Shown here: positions 8,603 through 16,902 of the stretch, piece by piece
How positions within the stretch are numbered: the first letter of the stretch is position 1
Layout: each line of letters starts with the position of its first letter
Assembly: GCF_002252445.1 (NCBI RefSeq)
Contig: NZ_NNRJ01000010.1
Span: 62,001 to 126,000, forward strand
DNA: 64,000 bases
Direction: 5' to 3'
Source of the DNA: Brucella thiophenivorans
GTDB taxonomy: Bacteria; Pseudomonadota; Alphaproteobacteria; Rhizobiales; Rhizobiaceae
The notes under the pieces: generated by a model
Seen by the model: the letters and a program-made list of their open reading frames with translations, nothing else
Databases searched by the model: none
Told to the model about the DNA's origin: nothing
Program-made: the position numbers and the translations under genes

Positions 8603-9286
8603 TCACATTAAAGCTTTCATCGGCATTTGATTTTCGTTGATAGCTTTAACCATCAATTCAACGGCGGATGAGATCGGGGCAATAATGGGCACATCGAACA
8701 TCTTCTGTAGCTGTTCTGCGGCTTCGCCCAACGGTCCGCCACCAATCACGACAGCTTCTGCCCCGTCTTGTAAGCAAAGCTCAACTGCATAAGCCAGTTC
8801 CTCAATCAGGCGCTCCGGCTGTCCCGCTATTTCTCTCGGATTCCCCGGTGTACACCGGATACCAGTATAGAGGTGGGACAAGTCCAGATATTTGGAACGG
8901 TTCGCAATTTGAACAGCCAAATCTGGCGTGACCGTGGCAACACCGTATTTTCGCTGACCGTTTGCTGCGATGATCATTGAAGCTTCACAAATTCCGATAA
9001 CTGGAATTTCCAGTTCGCCCCTGAGAAAATCGACTCCCGGGTCGCCATAAGCACTGACAATAATACCCGAACAACTATGTTTTCTCGCGTTGCCTATTTC
9101 GATAACTTGCTGTTCAGAAGCACTTAACTGCTCTCCATTCACGATCATTATAGGATTACGCGTAGATGTTTCTGCGCTCACAACGAGTCGTCCGCCAGCC
9201 GTTCGTTGAGCAATTTCGCGCATCATTCCGCTCGTTGCTATTGAGCTGTTCGGGTTGATTAGCAAAACATGAGGTGTTGCTGACAT
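8603..9286 (-). CDS. Aspartate/glutamate (hydantoin) racemase family protein
   Basis: The 227-residue protein starts with HVLLINPNSS and has GDPGVDFLRGELEIPVIGICEAS, the hallmarks of the hydantoin/allantoin racemase branch of the Asp/Glu racemase superfamily. Two cysteines normally act as acid and base. Here the first position reads VSAYGDPG where family members I recall have ACFGDPG, and the second reads VVIGGGPLGEAA where a GCxG motif is usual, so both appear to be missing. It may be a non-racemising relative (isomerase, decarboxylase or binding role). The MFS transporter gene lies 99 bases upstream on the same strand, suggesting joint uptake and conversion of a small acid or cyclic amide. 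Confidence 0.8.
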   Translation of the reverse strand: MSATPHVLLINPNSSIATSGMMREIAQRTAGGRLVVSAETSTRNPIMIVNGEQLSASEQQVIEIGNARKHSCSGIIVSAYGDPGVDFLRGELEIPVIGICEASMIIAANGQRKYGVATVTPDLAVQIANRSKYLDLSHLYTGIRCTPGNPREIAGQPERLIEELAYAVELCLQDGAEAVVIGGGPLGEAAEQLQKMFDVPIIAPISSAVELMVKAINENQMPMKALM

Positions 9287-9384
9287 TCAGACATTTTCTC
9301 CCTAGTCTTTTTGGAGTGCCTGTTATCTCAAAAGATATCGGCACTCCTTATTTTTGGATCCCGTCTGTGATCCCTTTTGAGGCA

Positions 9385-10839
9385 TTATGACTTTTGTGGC
9401 GCTGCCTCCACAAAATCGACTTCGTTGCTGCCGTCATCAGCAGGCTGCGTTAGGTCTTCCATGTTCCGCCCAAATGTTTCCGGTCCAAGCTGGATACAGA
9501 AAGCAAAGATTGCATACATAGACGCCGCCAACCCAAAAACGCCGATCATTCCATATGTATCGAATAATGCACCAGCGATTATCGGAATAAAGGAACCAGC
9601 AGCAGAACCGCTTGCAAGGATCAGCGCAACACCGAAACCACGAATACGGGTCGGATAAAGTTCTGGAGCGTAAATCCAAATCGACGTATTGAGCAACAAT
9701 ACGAAGAACTGAAACACTGCGCCGAAAAACAGGACGAGATAAAGACTTGTTCCGAGATAAACGATGCAAAGTGCTGCCGCACACGCACACACTGCTCCAA
9801 CTGTCAAAACCCTCTTACGCGGAAAATAGTAACCGAAAGCCGAAGCTGCGATTGCACCCAGAACACTGCCACTCTGAATAACCATCGTATAGAGAAGGCT
9901 GCCAGAAAGCGTATAACCCATCGATATAAAGATCATCGGCATCAGGGTGAGGACCGAAAGCTGTGCGCCATAGCTCATCAAGATCGCGATGGCTACAGGA
10001 ACGGTACGTCCGATAAACGGCGGCCGGAAAAGCTCCTTCCAAGCGCCCTTTGCAGGCTTGGTTTCACGTTCCTCGATCTTCGACAGATATTCAGTGACTT
10101 TCAAGTTCTTCGGGCGAAGCTTACCCGATGCAAGGATCGACAGAACCCTGTTTGCCTCACCTATTTTTCCCTGAGACGCAAGAAAGCGTGGTGTTTCAGG
10201 CACATACCAACGGAAGAAGACGACCAGAAGTGCTGGGATCGCAAGCACGCCAAACAACCAGCGCCAGTTATTTTCGCCCGGAAAGATCGTAAAAACCAAC
10301 AGACCGAAAGCCGGTGCAAGGAAATTGCCAAAGCCGCCTGCGCCCACATTAACAAGACCAGCTGCTGTCCCGCGGAACTTGGGCGAACAGAATTCGGCCA
10401 GCATTGTAACAGCCGTTGAAATCTCGCCGCCTACGCCGAAGCCGACAATGGCGCGAGCAAAGCACAGCCAAGCGAAGCTGGGTGCTAAAGCACACAAGGC
10501 TGATCCCAGCGTGAAGAGCAACAAATTGAAGGTGAGCATCACACGGCGACCATAACGGTCACCAAGAATGCCAGAAAGAAGTCGCCCAATTGCAGCGCTT
10601 GCGAAGGTGATGGTATTCAGGAAGCCAATATCTGTTCCCGTCAGACCCCATTGTTCACGTAGGATAGGACCAACCAGTCCAATTGTGTTCTGCTCGAATG
10701 AGTCGAACAAGCAGCCGATGAGCACAAGAAGAAGTATCTTCTTGTGAGCACTGGTGACACCTATACTCCCAAGTGCCTGTTCCATTTGTTTATTCGTCGC
10801 GGACGTAGCGCCGGACTGCATCATTTGTTCCCCTGCCAT
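9385..10839 (-). CDS. MFS transporter
   Basis: A 484-residue major facilitator with twelve hydrophobic segments. Motif A appears as GDRYGRRVML after TM2, and PETPRFL and the C-terminal-half PELYPTRIRGFG match the sugar-porter/aromatic-acid symporter branch. It sits in the cytoplasmic membrane and probably imports an organic acid or sugar-like compound by proton symport. The ATG at 10839 has AGGGG 10 bases upstream; another ATG shortly after also has an AGGGG site, so the start is uncertain by some codons. It shares a divergent promoter region with the rpiR-type gene and precedes the racemase-like gene on the same strand. Confidence 0.87.
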   Translation of the reverse strand: MAGEQMMQSGATSATNKQMEQALGSIGVTSAHKKILLLVLIGCLFDSFEQNTIGLVGPILREQWGLTGTDIGFLNTITFASAAIGRLLSGILGDRYGRRVMLTFNLLLFTLGSALCALAPSFAWLCFARAIVGFGVGGEISTAVTMLAEFCSPKFRGTAAGLVNVGAGGFGNFLAPAFGLLVFTIFPGENNWRWLFGVLAIPALLVVFFRWYVPETPRFLASQGKIGEANRVLSILASGKLRPKNLKVTEYLSKIEERETKPAKGAWKELFRPPFIGRTVPVAIAILMSYGAQLSVLTLMPMIFISMGYTLSGSLLYTMVIQSGSVLGAIAASAFGYYFPRKRVLTVGAVCACAAALCIVYLGTSLYLVLFFGAVFQFFVLLLNTSIWIYAPELYPTRIRGFGVALILASGSAAGSFIPIIAGALFDTYGMIGVFGLAASMYAIFAFCIQLGPETFGRNMEDLTQPADDGSNEVDFVEAAPQKS

Positions 10840-10867
10840 ATCGGTACAACCCCTTTTTATTACCGGC

Positions 10868-10885
10868 ATGAAATTATTTTTTCAT
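10868..10885. promoter_or_regulatory. Inverted repeat, candidate operator between MFS and RpiR genes
   Basis: ATGAAA-N6-TTTCAT lies in the AT-rich divergent region, immediately upstream of the MFS gene. Regulators with RpiR-type HTH domains bind AT-rich inverted repeats, and the divergent rpiR-type gene is adjacent, so this is a plausible autoregulated operator. That is inference from position and symmetry only. Confidence 0.4.
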
Positions 10886-11039
10886 TATCAAGCCAGAGAA
10901 AATCAGTTTTGACAAGCAAAATTTTATTGTTTGTTATCAATTACTTATGTTGCACTCATTTTAAGCAAAAAAGCTACACATCTCGCAAAAAGCTGCTAAT
11001 AATTAATGCAACTTGAAAAATGGATTTCATAAAACGATC

Positions 11040-11882
11040 ATGAACCCAGCAGAAAGATCCTTTCTTTCCCGTGTCAGAGACGTCCTTGATGGCCTTCCGC
11101 CAGCAGAAAAAAGGCTGGGAGAATTCATTTGTGATTTTCCTGGTGAACTAGCGAGCTATTCTGCTTCGGAACTAGCAACACTAGCGCATGTGTCGAATGC
11201 CACAGTAACGCGCTTCGTTCGGCGACTGGGCTACGAAACTTATGAAGAATCGCGCCGTCATGCGCGTGAGGAGAAGCAGACCGGTTCACGGCTATTTTTA
11301 TCTAGTCCGACGAACGGCGACAGCGCTCAATCTCTCTCGTCACATGTAAGCCAAGCAATCACCAATCTTGAAACAACATTTGTCTCTATACGCGATACAC
11401 AAATCGATTCTGTTGTCGATACAATCCTCGCCGCTCGAAAAACATGGGTGATCGGTTTCCGTAGTAGCAATCCCTTCGCCACATATCTGCAATGGCAGAT
11501 GATGCAGGTATTGGACAATATCGTTGCTATACCGGGTCCGGGTCAGACGATGGGCGAGTATATTGCCAGTATAAAACCTGACGATCTGGTCATCGTCTTT
11601 GGGCTGCGTCGGCGCATTGCTAAGATGGATGAGATCCTTGAGACCATTGAGAAGCGCGGCGCAAAGTTACTCTATATTACGGATGAAGGCGCCCCATTTC
11701 GAACCTCTGCGCAGTGGCATTTTCAATGTCAGACACTAGCCCCCGGCCCTCTCTTTAACCACGTATCCGTTATGGCGCTTTGTCACCTGCTTACAACAAG
11801 AGCCATTGAAAAGGTTGGTGCGAACGGTCGCAAACGGTTACGAGCGATTGAAACTTTTGGCGATGCGCTGGAAGAACTGTAG
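11040..11882 (+). CDS. RpiR family transcriptional regulator
   Basis: The product (about 280 residues) has an N-terminal HTH_6 domain (ELATLAHVSNATVTRFVRRL, followed by GYETYEESR) and a C-terminal SIS sugar-isomerase domain, about residues 125-250, with RSSNPFATYLQWQMM and the IKPDDLVIVFGLRRR strand. RpiR proteins sense phosphorylated sugars or related small molecules. The ATG at 11040 fits the usual domain start; a TTG at 11013 in frame is possible and neither has a clear ribosome site. Divergent from the MFS/racemase-like pair, it most probably controls them. It is AT-richer than its neighbours. Confidence 0.87.
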   Translation: MNPAERSFLSRVRDVLDGLPPAEKRLGEFICDFPGELASYSASELATLAHVSNATVTRFVRRLGYETYEESRRHAREEKQTGSRLFLSSPTNGDSAQSLSSHVSQAITNLETTFVSIRDTQIDSVVDTILAARKTWVIGFRSSNPFATYLQWQMMQVLDNIVAIPGPGQTMGEYIASIKPDDLVIVFGLRRRIAKMDEILETIEKRGAKLLYITDEGAPFRTSAQWHFQCQTLAPGPLFNHVSVMALCHLLTTRAIEKVGANGRKRLRAIETFGDALEEL

Positions 11883-12043
11883 CGGAGGGTTTCACCGCAG
11901 AAACTGAACTAGACGGTCAAAAAGACCGAAAAAAGTTCTCATGTAGACAAATACAACTTTAGTTTGAACCGATGCAATTCACGGTAGACTTTCAAACCCT
12001 ACTCAGCGATAACCCGCCCCGAATTGTATGCGGGGGGATAAAA

Positions 12044-12133
12044 TTGCGATCACTAAACCTTTTCATTATTGGCTTCGGCTTCAGCGCGCTCGTCATTACC
12101 TGCATATATGCGATTGGCGGGGGCCTTATCTAA
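12044..12133 (+). CDS. Candidate small membrane protein (29 residues)
   Basis: A short frame starts with TTG at 12044, preceded by a G-rich stretch (GGGGGG, 5 bases before). It encodes one hydrophobic helix: LNLFIIGFGFSALVITCIYA followed by IGGGLI. The stop TAA overlaps the stop of the convergent LysR gene. Single-span peptides of this size are often missed. The hydrophobicity, the terminal glycines and the abutting stop are suggestive, but a start of TTG and the short length leave it unproven. No family recognised. Confidence 0.35.
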   Translation: MRSLNLFIIGFGFSALVITCIYAIGGGLI

Positions 12134-13044
12134 GATCGAAGCAGGCTTTCGCCTAAGAACGTTGTTGAGGCTTCACGCACTGCGCCAAGCATAAAATCAC
12201 TGATCACCCGGATACGCGGGGCTGCCATCACATCAACATGGCAATTCATCCAGTATTCGCGCTCCAGATGCATTTCCTTTGGCAACACAGGCACAAGTTC
12301 CGAATGCTGACTTCCAATATAATATGGTAGAACACAAAGCCCATACCCGGTCAGCGTCGCCGTAAGTTGCGCGTGAATGCTGGAGCTTTGATAATTGCAA
12401 CGCTGTCCGGGCAAGATCTCGCGCATGTAATCAAGGCCTGGTGTAAACACCATATCGTCAATATAGCCGATGAAGGGATGCTGTGAGAGGTCTTCACGCG
12501 ACCTTATCGGCGGATGACACTTCAAATAATCACCATGGCCATAGATGAATAGTCGGTATGATGTCAGTTTTTCACTGTGATACGGCCCGGTGCGTGGCAT
12601 ATGCAGCGTGATCGAAAGCTCTGCCTCACGTCGCGATAGCGACATGATCTGCTGGATCGTTACCACTTCAACCGACAAGCTTGGATAGGATTTCGCCAGC
12701 ACCGGCAGGCGATCCGCCAGAAAGAAATTGCCAAATCCTTCAAGCGTTGAAAGCCGCACCACACCTGACAGCGCCGAGAAACTCCCCGTTGCCTCTGTCT
12801 GGAATTTCAGCGCCTCGCGTTCCATCACTTCCGCAGGCTCAACCAGTCGCTCACCCATCGGAGTCAGAAGATAGCCGCGCGGATTGCGTTCAAACAATTT
12901 GGTCGCCAACGCCTGCTCCAGACGGTCAATCCGACGCAGCACCGTGACATGGCTGGTTCGCAATTGTCTGGCGGCAGTCGAAAGCTGACCCGTCCGCGCC
13001 ACAGCGAGAAAATACTGTAGATCGTCCCATGTAAACTGGCGCAA
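12130..13044 (-). CDS. LysR family transcriptional regulator
   Basis: A 304-residue LTTR with the winged HTH in residues 5-65 (DDLQYFLAVARTGQLSTAAR, RTSHVTVLRRIDRLE) and a periplasmic-binding-like effector domain from about 90. The start is TTG at 13044, supported by GGGAGG ending about 5 bases upstream; the nearby frame ATG belongs to another frame. It is transcribed divergently from the Liv-type ABC operon with a 246-base gap, the classical arrangement for an LTTR that activates its neighbour. The effector is probably the compound imported by that transporter or a product of the GMC oxidoreductase. Confidence 0.88.
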   Translation of the reverse strand: MRQFTWDDLQYFLAVARTGQLSTAARQLRTSHVTVLRRIDRLEQALATKLFERNPRGYLLTPMGERLVEPAEVMEREALKFQTEATGSFSALSGVVRLSTLEGFGNFFLADRLPVLAKSYPSLSVEVVTIQQIMSLSRREAELSITLHMPRTGPYHSEKLTSYRLFIYGHGDYLKCHPPIRSREDLSQHPFIGYIDDMVFTPGLDYMREILPGQRCNYQSSSIHAQLTATLTGYGLCVLPYYIGSQHSELVPVLPKEMHLEREYWMNCHVDVMAAPRIRVISDFMLGAVREASTTFLGESLLRS

Positions 13045-13094
13045 GCGTTCCTCCCAATCTCCATCTGTACATTTTCGGACAGACCGTGTTCAAA

Positions 13095-13141
13095 AATTGT
13101 TGTTCTTGTACGCATTTGTCAATGCTACCGTTCCAACAATT
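13095..13141. promoter_or_regulatory. Spaced inverted repeat, candidate LysR binding region
   Basis: AATTGTTG (13095-13102) and its exact complement CAACAATT (13134-13141) face each other across 31 bases, about 50 bases upstream of the lysR-type start. LysR tetramers contact two half-regions over roughly 50 bp, so the spacing is compatible. Assignment is by position only. Confidence 0.35.
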
Positions 13142-13290
13142 AGCCCGCGTGGAGGAACAAACCGGGCCGAGGCAGAAGGGTGTGCGAACTTGAGGAGGTT
13201 TGCCCGCCTGGTCTAAAAAAGACTGCTTCACTGGAGGATTCCGTCTGCTCTTTAGCGACGGATATGGAGTTTTTGGGAGGAGAGCACTGA

Positions 13291-14496
13291 ATGAAACTTT
13301 TTGCACTTGCGACGGCTGCACTTTTTGCTGCAACCGCGATTTCATCCGCAGCAGAAATATCAGACGGCAAAGTCAAAATCGGCATTCTGAACGACCAGTC
13401 CGGCGTTTATGCTGACTTCGGCGGCAAATGGTCTTATGAAGCGGCAAAAATGGCCGCTGAGGATTTTGGCGGAACGGTGCTGGACGCACCGATTGAAATC
13501 ATCACCGCCGACCATCAGAACAAACCGGACGTTGCCGCAAACATCGCGCGCCAGTGGTATGACACAGAACAGGTTGACGCCATTATGGAGCTGACCAGCT
13601 CTTCCGTCGGTCTCGCTGTTCAGGCACTTTCCAAAGACAAGAAGAAAATCACCATCAATACCGGTGCCGCAACATCGGAACTCACAGGCAAGCAGTGCTC
13701 GCCTTATGGTTTCCACTGGGCTTATGACACCCATGCGCTTGCGGTTGGCACTGGCGGCTCACTGGTCGAACAGGGGGGCGATACGTGGTATTTCCTGACC
13801 GCTGATTATGCATTTGGGTATTCGCTGGAAGATCAGACCTCAAAATTCGTCACGTCAAAAGGCGGCAAGGTTCTCGGCTCCGTCCGTCATCCTCTGAGCA
13901 CGACAGATTATTCCTCCTTCCTGCTACAGGCACAGGCTTCGGGTGCCAAGGTTGTTGGCCTTGCCAATGCCGGTCTTGATACATCCAATGCAATCAAACA
14001 GGCGGCAGAATTTGGCATCGTTGCCGGTGGGCAGCGCCTTGCAGCACTGCTCTTCACCATTGCCGAAGTGCACGGACTTGGTCTTGATGCAGCTCAGGGG
14101 CTGACGCTCACCGAAGGCTTCTATTGGGACCGCGACGATGAATCACGCGAGTTCAGCAAGCGCTTCTTTGACCGCACCGGCCGTATGCCAAATATGATTC
14201 AGGCAGGCACGTATTCCGCTGTGCTGCAATATCTGAAAGCCATCAAAGAAGCAGGCACCGACGAGACGGAAGCTGTCTCCAAGAAGCTGCATGAAATGCC
14301 GGTCAACGACGTCTTCGCCCGCAACGGTAAGGTCGGTCCAAATGGCCGCATGATCTACGACATGTATCTGATGGAAGTGAAAAAGCCTGACGAAAGCAAA
14401 GCTCCGTGGGACTATTATAATGTGCTGGCAACCATCCCCGGTGATCAGGCTTATTTGAAGCCTAAAGAAAGCGGCTGTACTCTGGTCACGCAGTAA
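13291..14496 (+). CDS. Branched-chain amino acid-type ABC transporter substrate-binding protein
   Basis: The 401-residue precursor has a Sec signal peptide (MKLFALATAALFAATAISSA, cleavage near AA-EI) and a LivJ/LivK-type two-lobed domain (KVKIGILNDQSGVYADFGG; WYFLTADYAFGYSLEDQTSKF split as WYFLTADYAFGY). No lipobox is present, so it should be free in the periplasm. It differs from true LivK in its binding-pocket region, and such proteins in Rhizobiales often bind ureas, aromatic acids or choline-like compounds. It is the first gene of a complete importer operon and is followed by livG-type ATPase after 12 bases. Ligand unknown. Confidence 0.9.
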   Translation: MKLFALATAALFAATAISSAAEISDGKVKIGILNDQSGVYADFGGKWSYEAAKMAAEDFGGTVLDAPIEIITADHQNKPDVAANIARQWYDTEQVDAIMELTSSSVGLAVQALSKDKKKITINTGAATSELTGKQCSPYGFHWAYDTHALAVGTGGSLVEQGGDTWYFLTADYAFGYSLEDQTSKFVTSKGGKVLGSVRHPLSTTDYSSFLLQAQASGAKVVGLANAGLDTSNAIKQAAEFGIVAGGQRLAALLFTIAEVHGLGLDAAQGLTLTEGFYWDRDDESREFSKRFFDRTGRMPNMIQAGTYSAVLQYLKAIKEAGTDETEAVSKKLHEMPVNDVFARNGKVGPNGRMIYDMYLMEVKKPDESKAPWDYYNVLATIPGDQAYLKPKESGCTLVTQ

Positions 14497-14508
14497 GAGG
14501 CGGATGGC

Positions 14509-15306
14509 ATGAACACAGCAACTCAAAATACTACGGCTCTGCGAGAAGCAGAGCCGGCGAGGATTGTTCTTTCTGCACGCGGGTTGGGCAAGTCGTTTGG
14601 CGGCTTTCATGCGGTGAAGAATGTCGATCTTGATGTGGAGCACGCCCGCGTTCATGCGCTGATCGGCCCGAATGGTGCAGGAAAAACAACTGTTTTCAAC
14701 CTGCTGACCAAGTTCCTCCAGCCGACAAGTGGCGCGATCACGCTGCTTGGCGACAACATCACCAAGACCGATCCTGCCAAAGTTGCGCGGTTGGGTCTGG
14801 TGCGCTCGTTCCAGATTTCCGCAACCTTCCCGCATTTGACTGTGTTGGAAAACGTGAAGGTCGCACTTCAGCGCCCAAATGGTTTGGCAACGCAGTTCTG
14901 GCGTTCGCTGTCTGCACTGGATCAGCTCGACGCAAAAGCGATTGAACTGCTGGAGCGCGTTGGCCTAGCCGATGCCCGTTATGCGCTGGCTGCTGATTTA
15001 TCTTATGGCCGCAAGCGTGCGCTTGAAATCGCCACCACACTGGCGCTTGATCCCAAAGTGCTACTACTCGACGAGCCGATGGCAGGCATGGGCCATGAAG
15101 ACGTGCATATCATTGCAGCGCTGATCACCGATGTGGCCAAGGATCGTGCGGTGCTGATGGTCGAACACAATCTCAAAGTGGTGGCTGACATTGCCCATCA
15201 CGTCACGGTGCTGCAACGCGGCGAGATCCTCGCATCGGGCAATTATGCCACCGTCGCACAAGACGAGCGCGTACGCACCGCCTATATGGGGACCGAACAT
15301 GAATAA
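14509..15306 (+). CDS. ABC transporter ATP-binding protein, LivG-type
   Basis: A 265-residue ATPase with Walker A GPNGAGKTT, the LivG-type SFQISATFPHLTVLENV stretch, a signature in the form LSYGRKRALEIATTLA, Walker B KVLLLDEPMAGM and the switch histidine in LMVEHNLKVV. It energises import with the LivF-type partner encoded next. The end overlaps the next start by 8 bases. The signature LSYGRKR instead of LSGGQ is normal for LivG-like subunits. No anomaly. Confidence 0.92.
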   Translation: MNTATQNTTALREAEPARIVLSARGLGKSFGGFHAVKNVDLDVEHARVHALIGPNGAGKTTVFNLLTKFLQPTSGAITLLGDNITKTDPAKVARLGLVRSFQISATFPHLTVLENVKVALQRPNGLATQFWRSLSALDQLDAKAIELLERVGLADARYALAADLSYGRKRALEIATTLALDPKVLLLDEPMAGMGHEDVHIIAALITDVAKDRAVLMVEHNLKVVADIAHHVTVLQRGEILASGNYATVAQDERVRTAYMGTEHE

Positions 15307-16009
15307 AGGCAAACCCCTGCTTTCCGTGCGCGGGCTTAATGCCTGGTATGGCGAAAGCCATGCGTTACACGGCGTCGATCTCGATATCTGGCCCGGCGAA
15401 ACCATCACGCTTCTGGGCCGCAATGGTGTGGGCAAAACCACAACGCTGCGCACGATCATGGGCATTATCCGCAAGCGCACCGGAACCATCACGCTTGATG
15501 GCAAAGACATTCTGCGCGTACCGCTGCACCGTATTGCCCGTACGGGCCTTGGTTTTGTGCCGGAAGAACGCGGAATATTCGCAACGCTCAACGTGCATGA
15601 AAATCTGCTGCTTCCGCCGGTCGTTGGCAAAGGCGGCATGTCCTTAAACGAGATTTACGAACTCTTCCCTAATCTCTACGACCGCCGCAACAGCCCCGGC
15701 ACCAAGCTTTCCGGTGGCGAACAACAGATGCTGGCCATTGCCCGTATTCTACGCACAGGTGTCAAAGTTCTGCTGCTGGATGAGCCGACCGAAGGGCTTG
15801 CGCCCGTCATCATCCAGCGCATCGGCGATGTGCTGGTGGAACTCAAAAAACGCGGCATGACTGTGTTGCTGGTCGAGCAGAACTTCCGCTTTGCCGCAAA
15901 AGTGGCAGACCGCTTCTATCTGATGGATCATGGCGTGGTGACGGAAAACTTCCCAACCGCCGAGCTGCCCGCTCGCATGGCATCGCTCACGCAAGCGTTA
16001 GGAGTTTAA
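15299..16009 (+). CDS. ABC transporter ATP-binding protein, LivF-type
   Basis: A 236-residue ATPase: Walker A GRNGVGKTTTLR, Q-loop region GIIRKRTGTITLDG, FVPEERGIFATLNVHENL, signature LSGGEQQMLAIARIL, Walker B VLLLDEPTEGLAPVI and switch VEQNFRFA. All are typical of LivF. The ATG at 15299 overlaps the end of the livG-type gene by 8 bases, implying coupled translation; a longer frame upstream would overlap much more and is unlikely. Partner of the preceding ATPase in the importer. Confidence 0.92.
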   Translation: MNKGKPLLSVRGLNAWYGESHALHGVDLDIWPGETITLLGRNGVGKTTTLRTIMGIIRKRTGTITLDGKDILRVPLHRIARTGLGFVPEERGIFATLNVHENLLLPPVVGKGGMSLNEIYELFPNLYDRRNSPGTKLSGGEQQMLAIARILRTGVKVLLLDEPTEGLAPVIIQRIGDVLVELKKRGMTVLLVEQNFRFAAKVADRFYLMDHGVVTENFPTAELPARMASLTQALGV

Positions 16010-16013
16010 GACG

Positions 16014-16901
16014 ATGACGATGATCTTCGGAATTCCCGTTCAGGCGCTTCTCGGGCAATTGCTCGTAGGCCTGATCAATGGCTCTTTCTACGCTATGCTT
16101 AGCCTCGGCCTCGCCATCATCTTCGGGCTTTTGCGCATCATCAATTTTGCCCATGGCGCACAATATATGCTCGGCGCTTTTGTCGGCTATCTGCTGTTGA
16201 GCGGCCTTGGCATCGGCTATTGGCCAGCGCTTATTCTCGCTCCACTGATCGTGGGTCTGGGCGGCGCCATCATCGAACGCGTTGCGCTTTCAAGGCTCTA
16301 TAATCTTGATCCGCTCTATGGTCTGCTGTTCACCTTTGGGTTAGCGCTCGTGATAGAAGGCACCTTCCGCTATTATTATGGTGCTGCCGGTCAACCTTAT
16401 GCCGTGCCACCATCGCTTGCCGGTGGCAATAATCTCGGCTTCATGTTCCTGCCGAACTACCGCGCGTGGGTCGTGGTGGCATCGCTCATCATCTGCATCG
16501 GCACGTGGCTGCTTATTGAGAAAACCAAGCTCGGCGCTTATTTGCGTGCAGCAACGGAAAACCCGACCCTGGTTAAAGCCTTTGGCATCAATGTGCCACT
16601 TCTACTCACCTTCACCTACGCTTTAGGCTCAGCACTTGCTGGCTTTGCCGGAATTCTCGCAGCGCCCATCTATCAGGTCAGCCCGCTCATGGGGTCCAAC
16701 ATCATCATCGTGGTCTTTGCTGTGGTCGTGGTCGGCGGCATGGGGTCGATCCTTGGCGCTATCATCACAGGCTATGTGCTGGGACTGGCGGAAGGTCTGA
16801 CCAAAGTGTTCTATCCGGAAGCCTCCAGCATCGTCATCTTCGTTATCATGGCTATCGTCCTTCTGGTGCGACCCGCCGGACTGTTCGGGAAGGAGGCCTG
16901 A
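16014..16901 (+). CDS. ABC transporter permease, LivH-type
   Basis: The 295-residue inner-membrane protein has about eight hydrophobic spans and the LivH features LLVGLINGSFYAMLSLGLAI at the N-terminus and LRAATENPTLVKAFGINVP, the cytoplasmic loop that contacts the ATPase. GSIGA-like end region reads VVVGGMGSILGAIITGYVLG. It pairs with the LivM-type permease one base downstream. Gene order (binding protein, LivG, LivF, LivH, LivM) is complete, so this importer should be functional. Confidence 0.92.
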   Translation: MTMIFGIPVQALLGQLLVGLINGSFYAMLSLGLAIIFGLLRIINFAHGAQYMLGAFVGYLLLSGLGIGYWPALILAPLIVGLGGAIIERVALSRLYNLDPLYGLLFTFGLALVIEGTFRYYYGAAGQPYAVPPSLAGGNNLGFMFLPNYRAWVVVASLIICIGTWLLIEKTKLGAYLRAATENPTLVKAFGINVPLLLTFTYALGSALAGFAGILAAPIYQVSPLMGSNIIIVVFAVVVVGGMGSILGAIITGYVLGLAEGLTKVFYPEASSIVIFVIMAIVLLVRPAGLFGKEA

Positions 16902-16902
16902 T

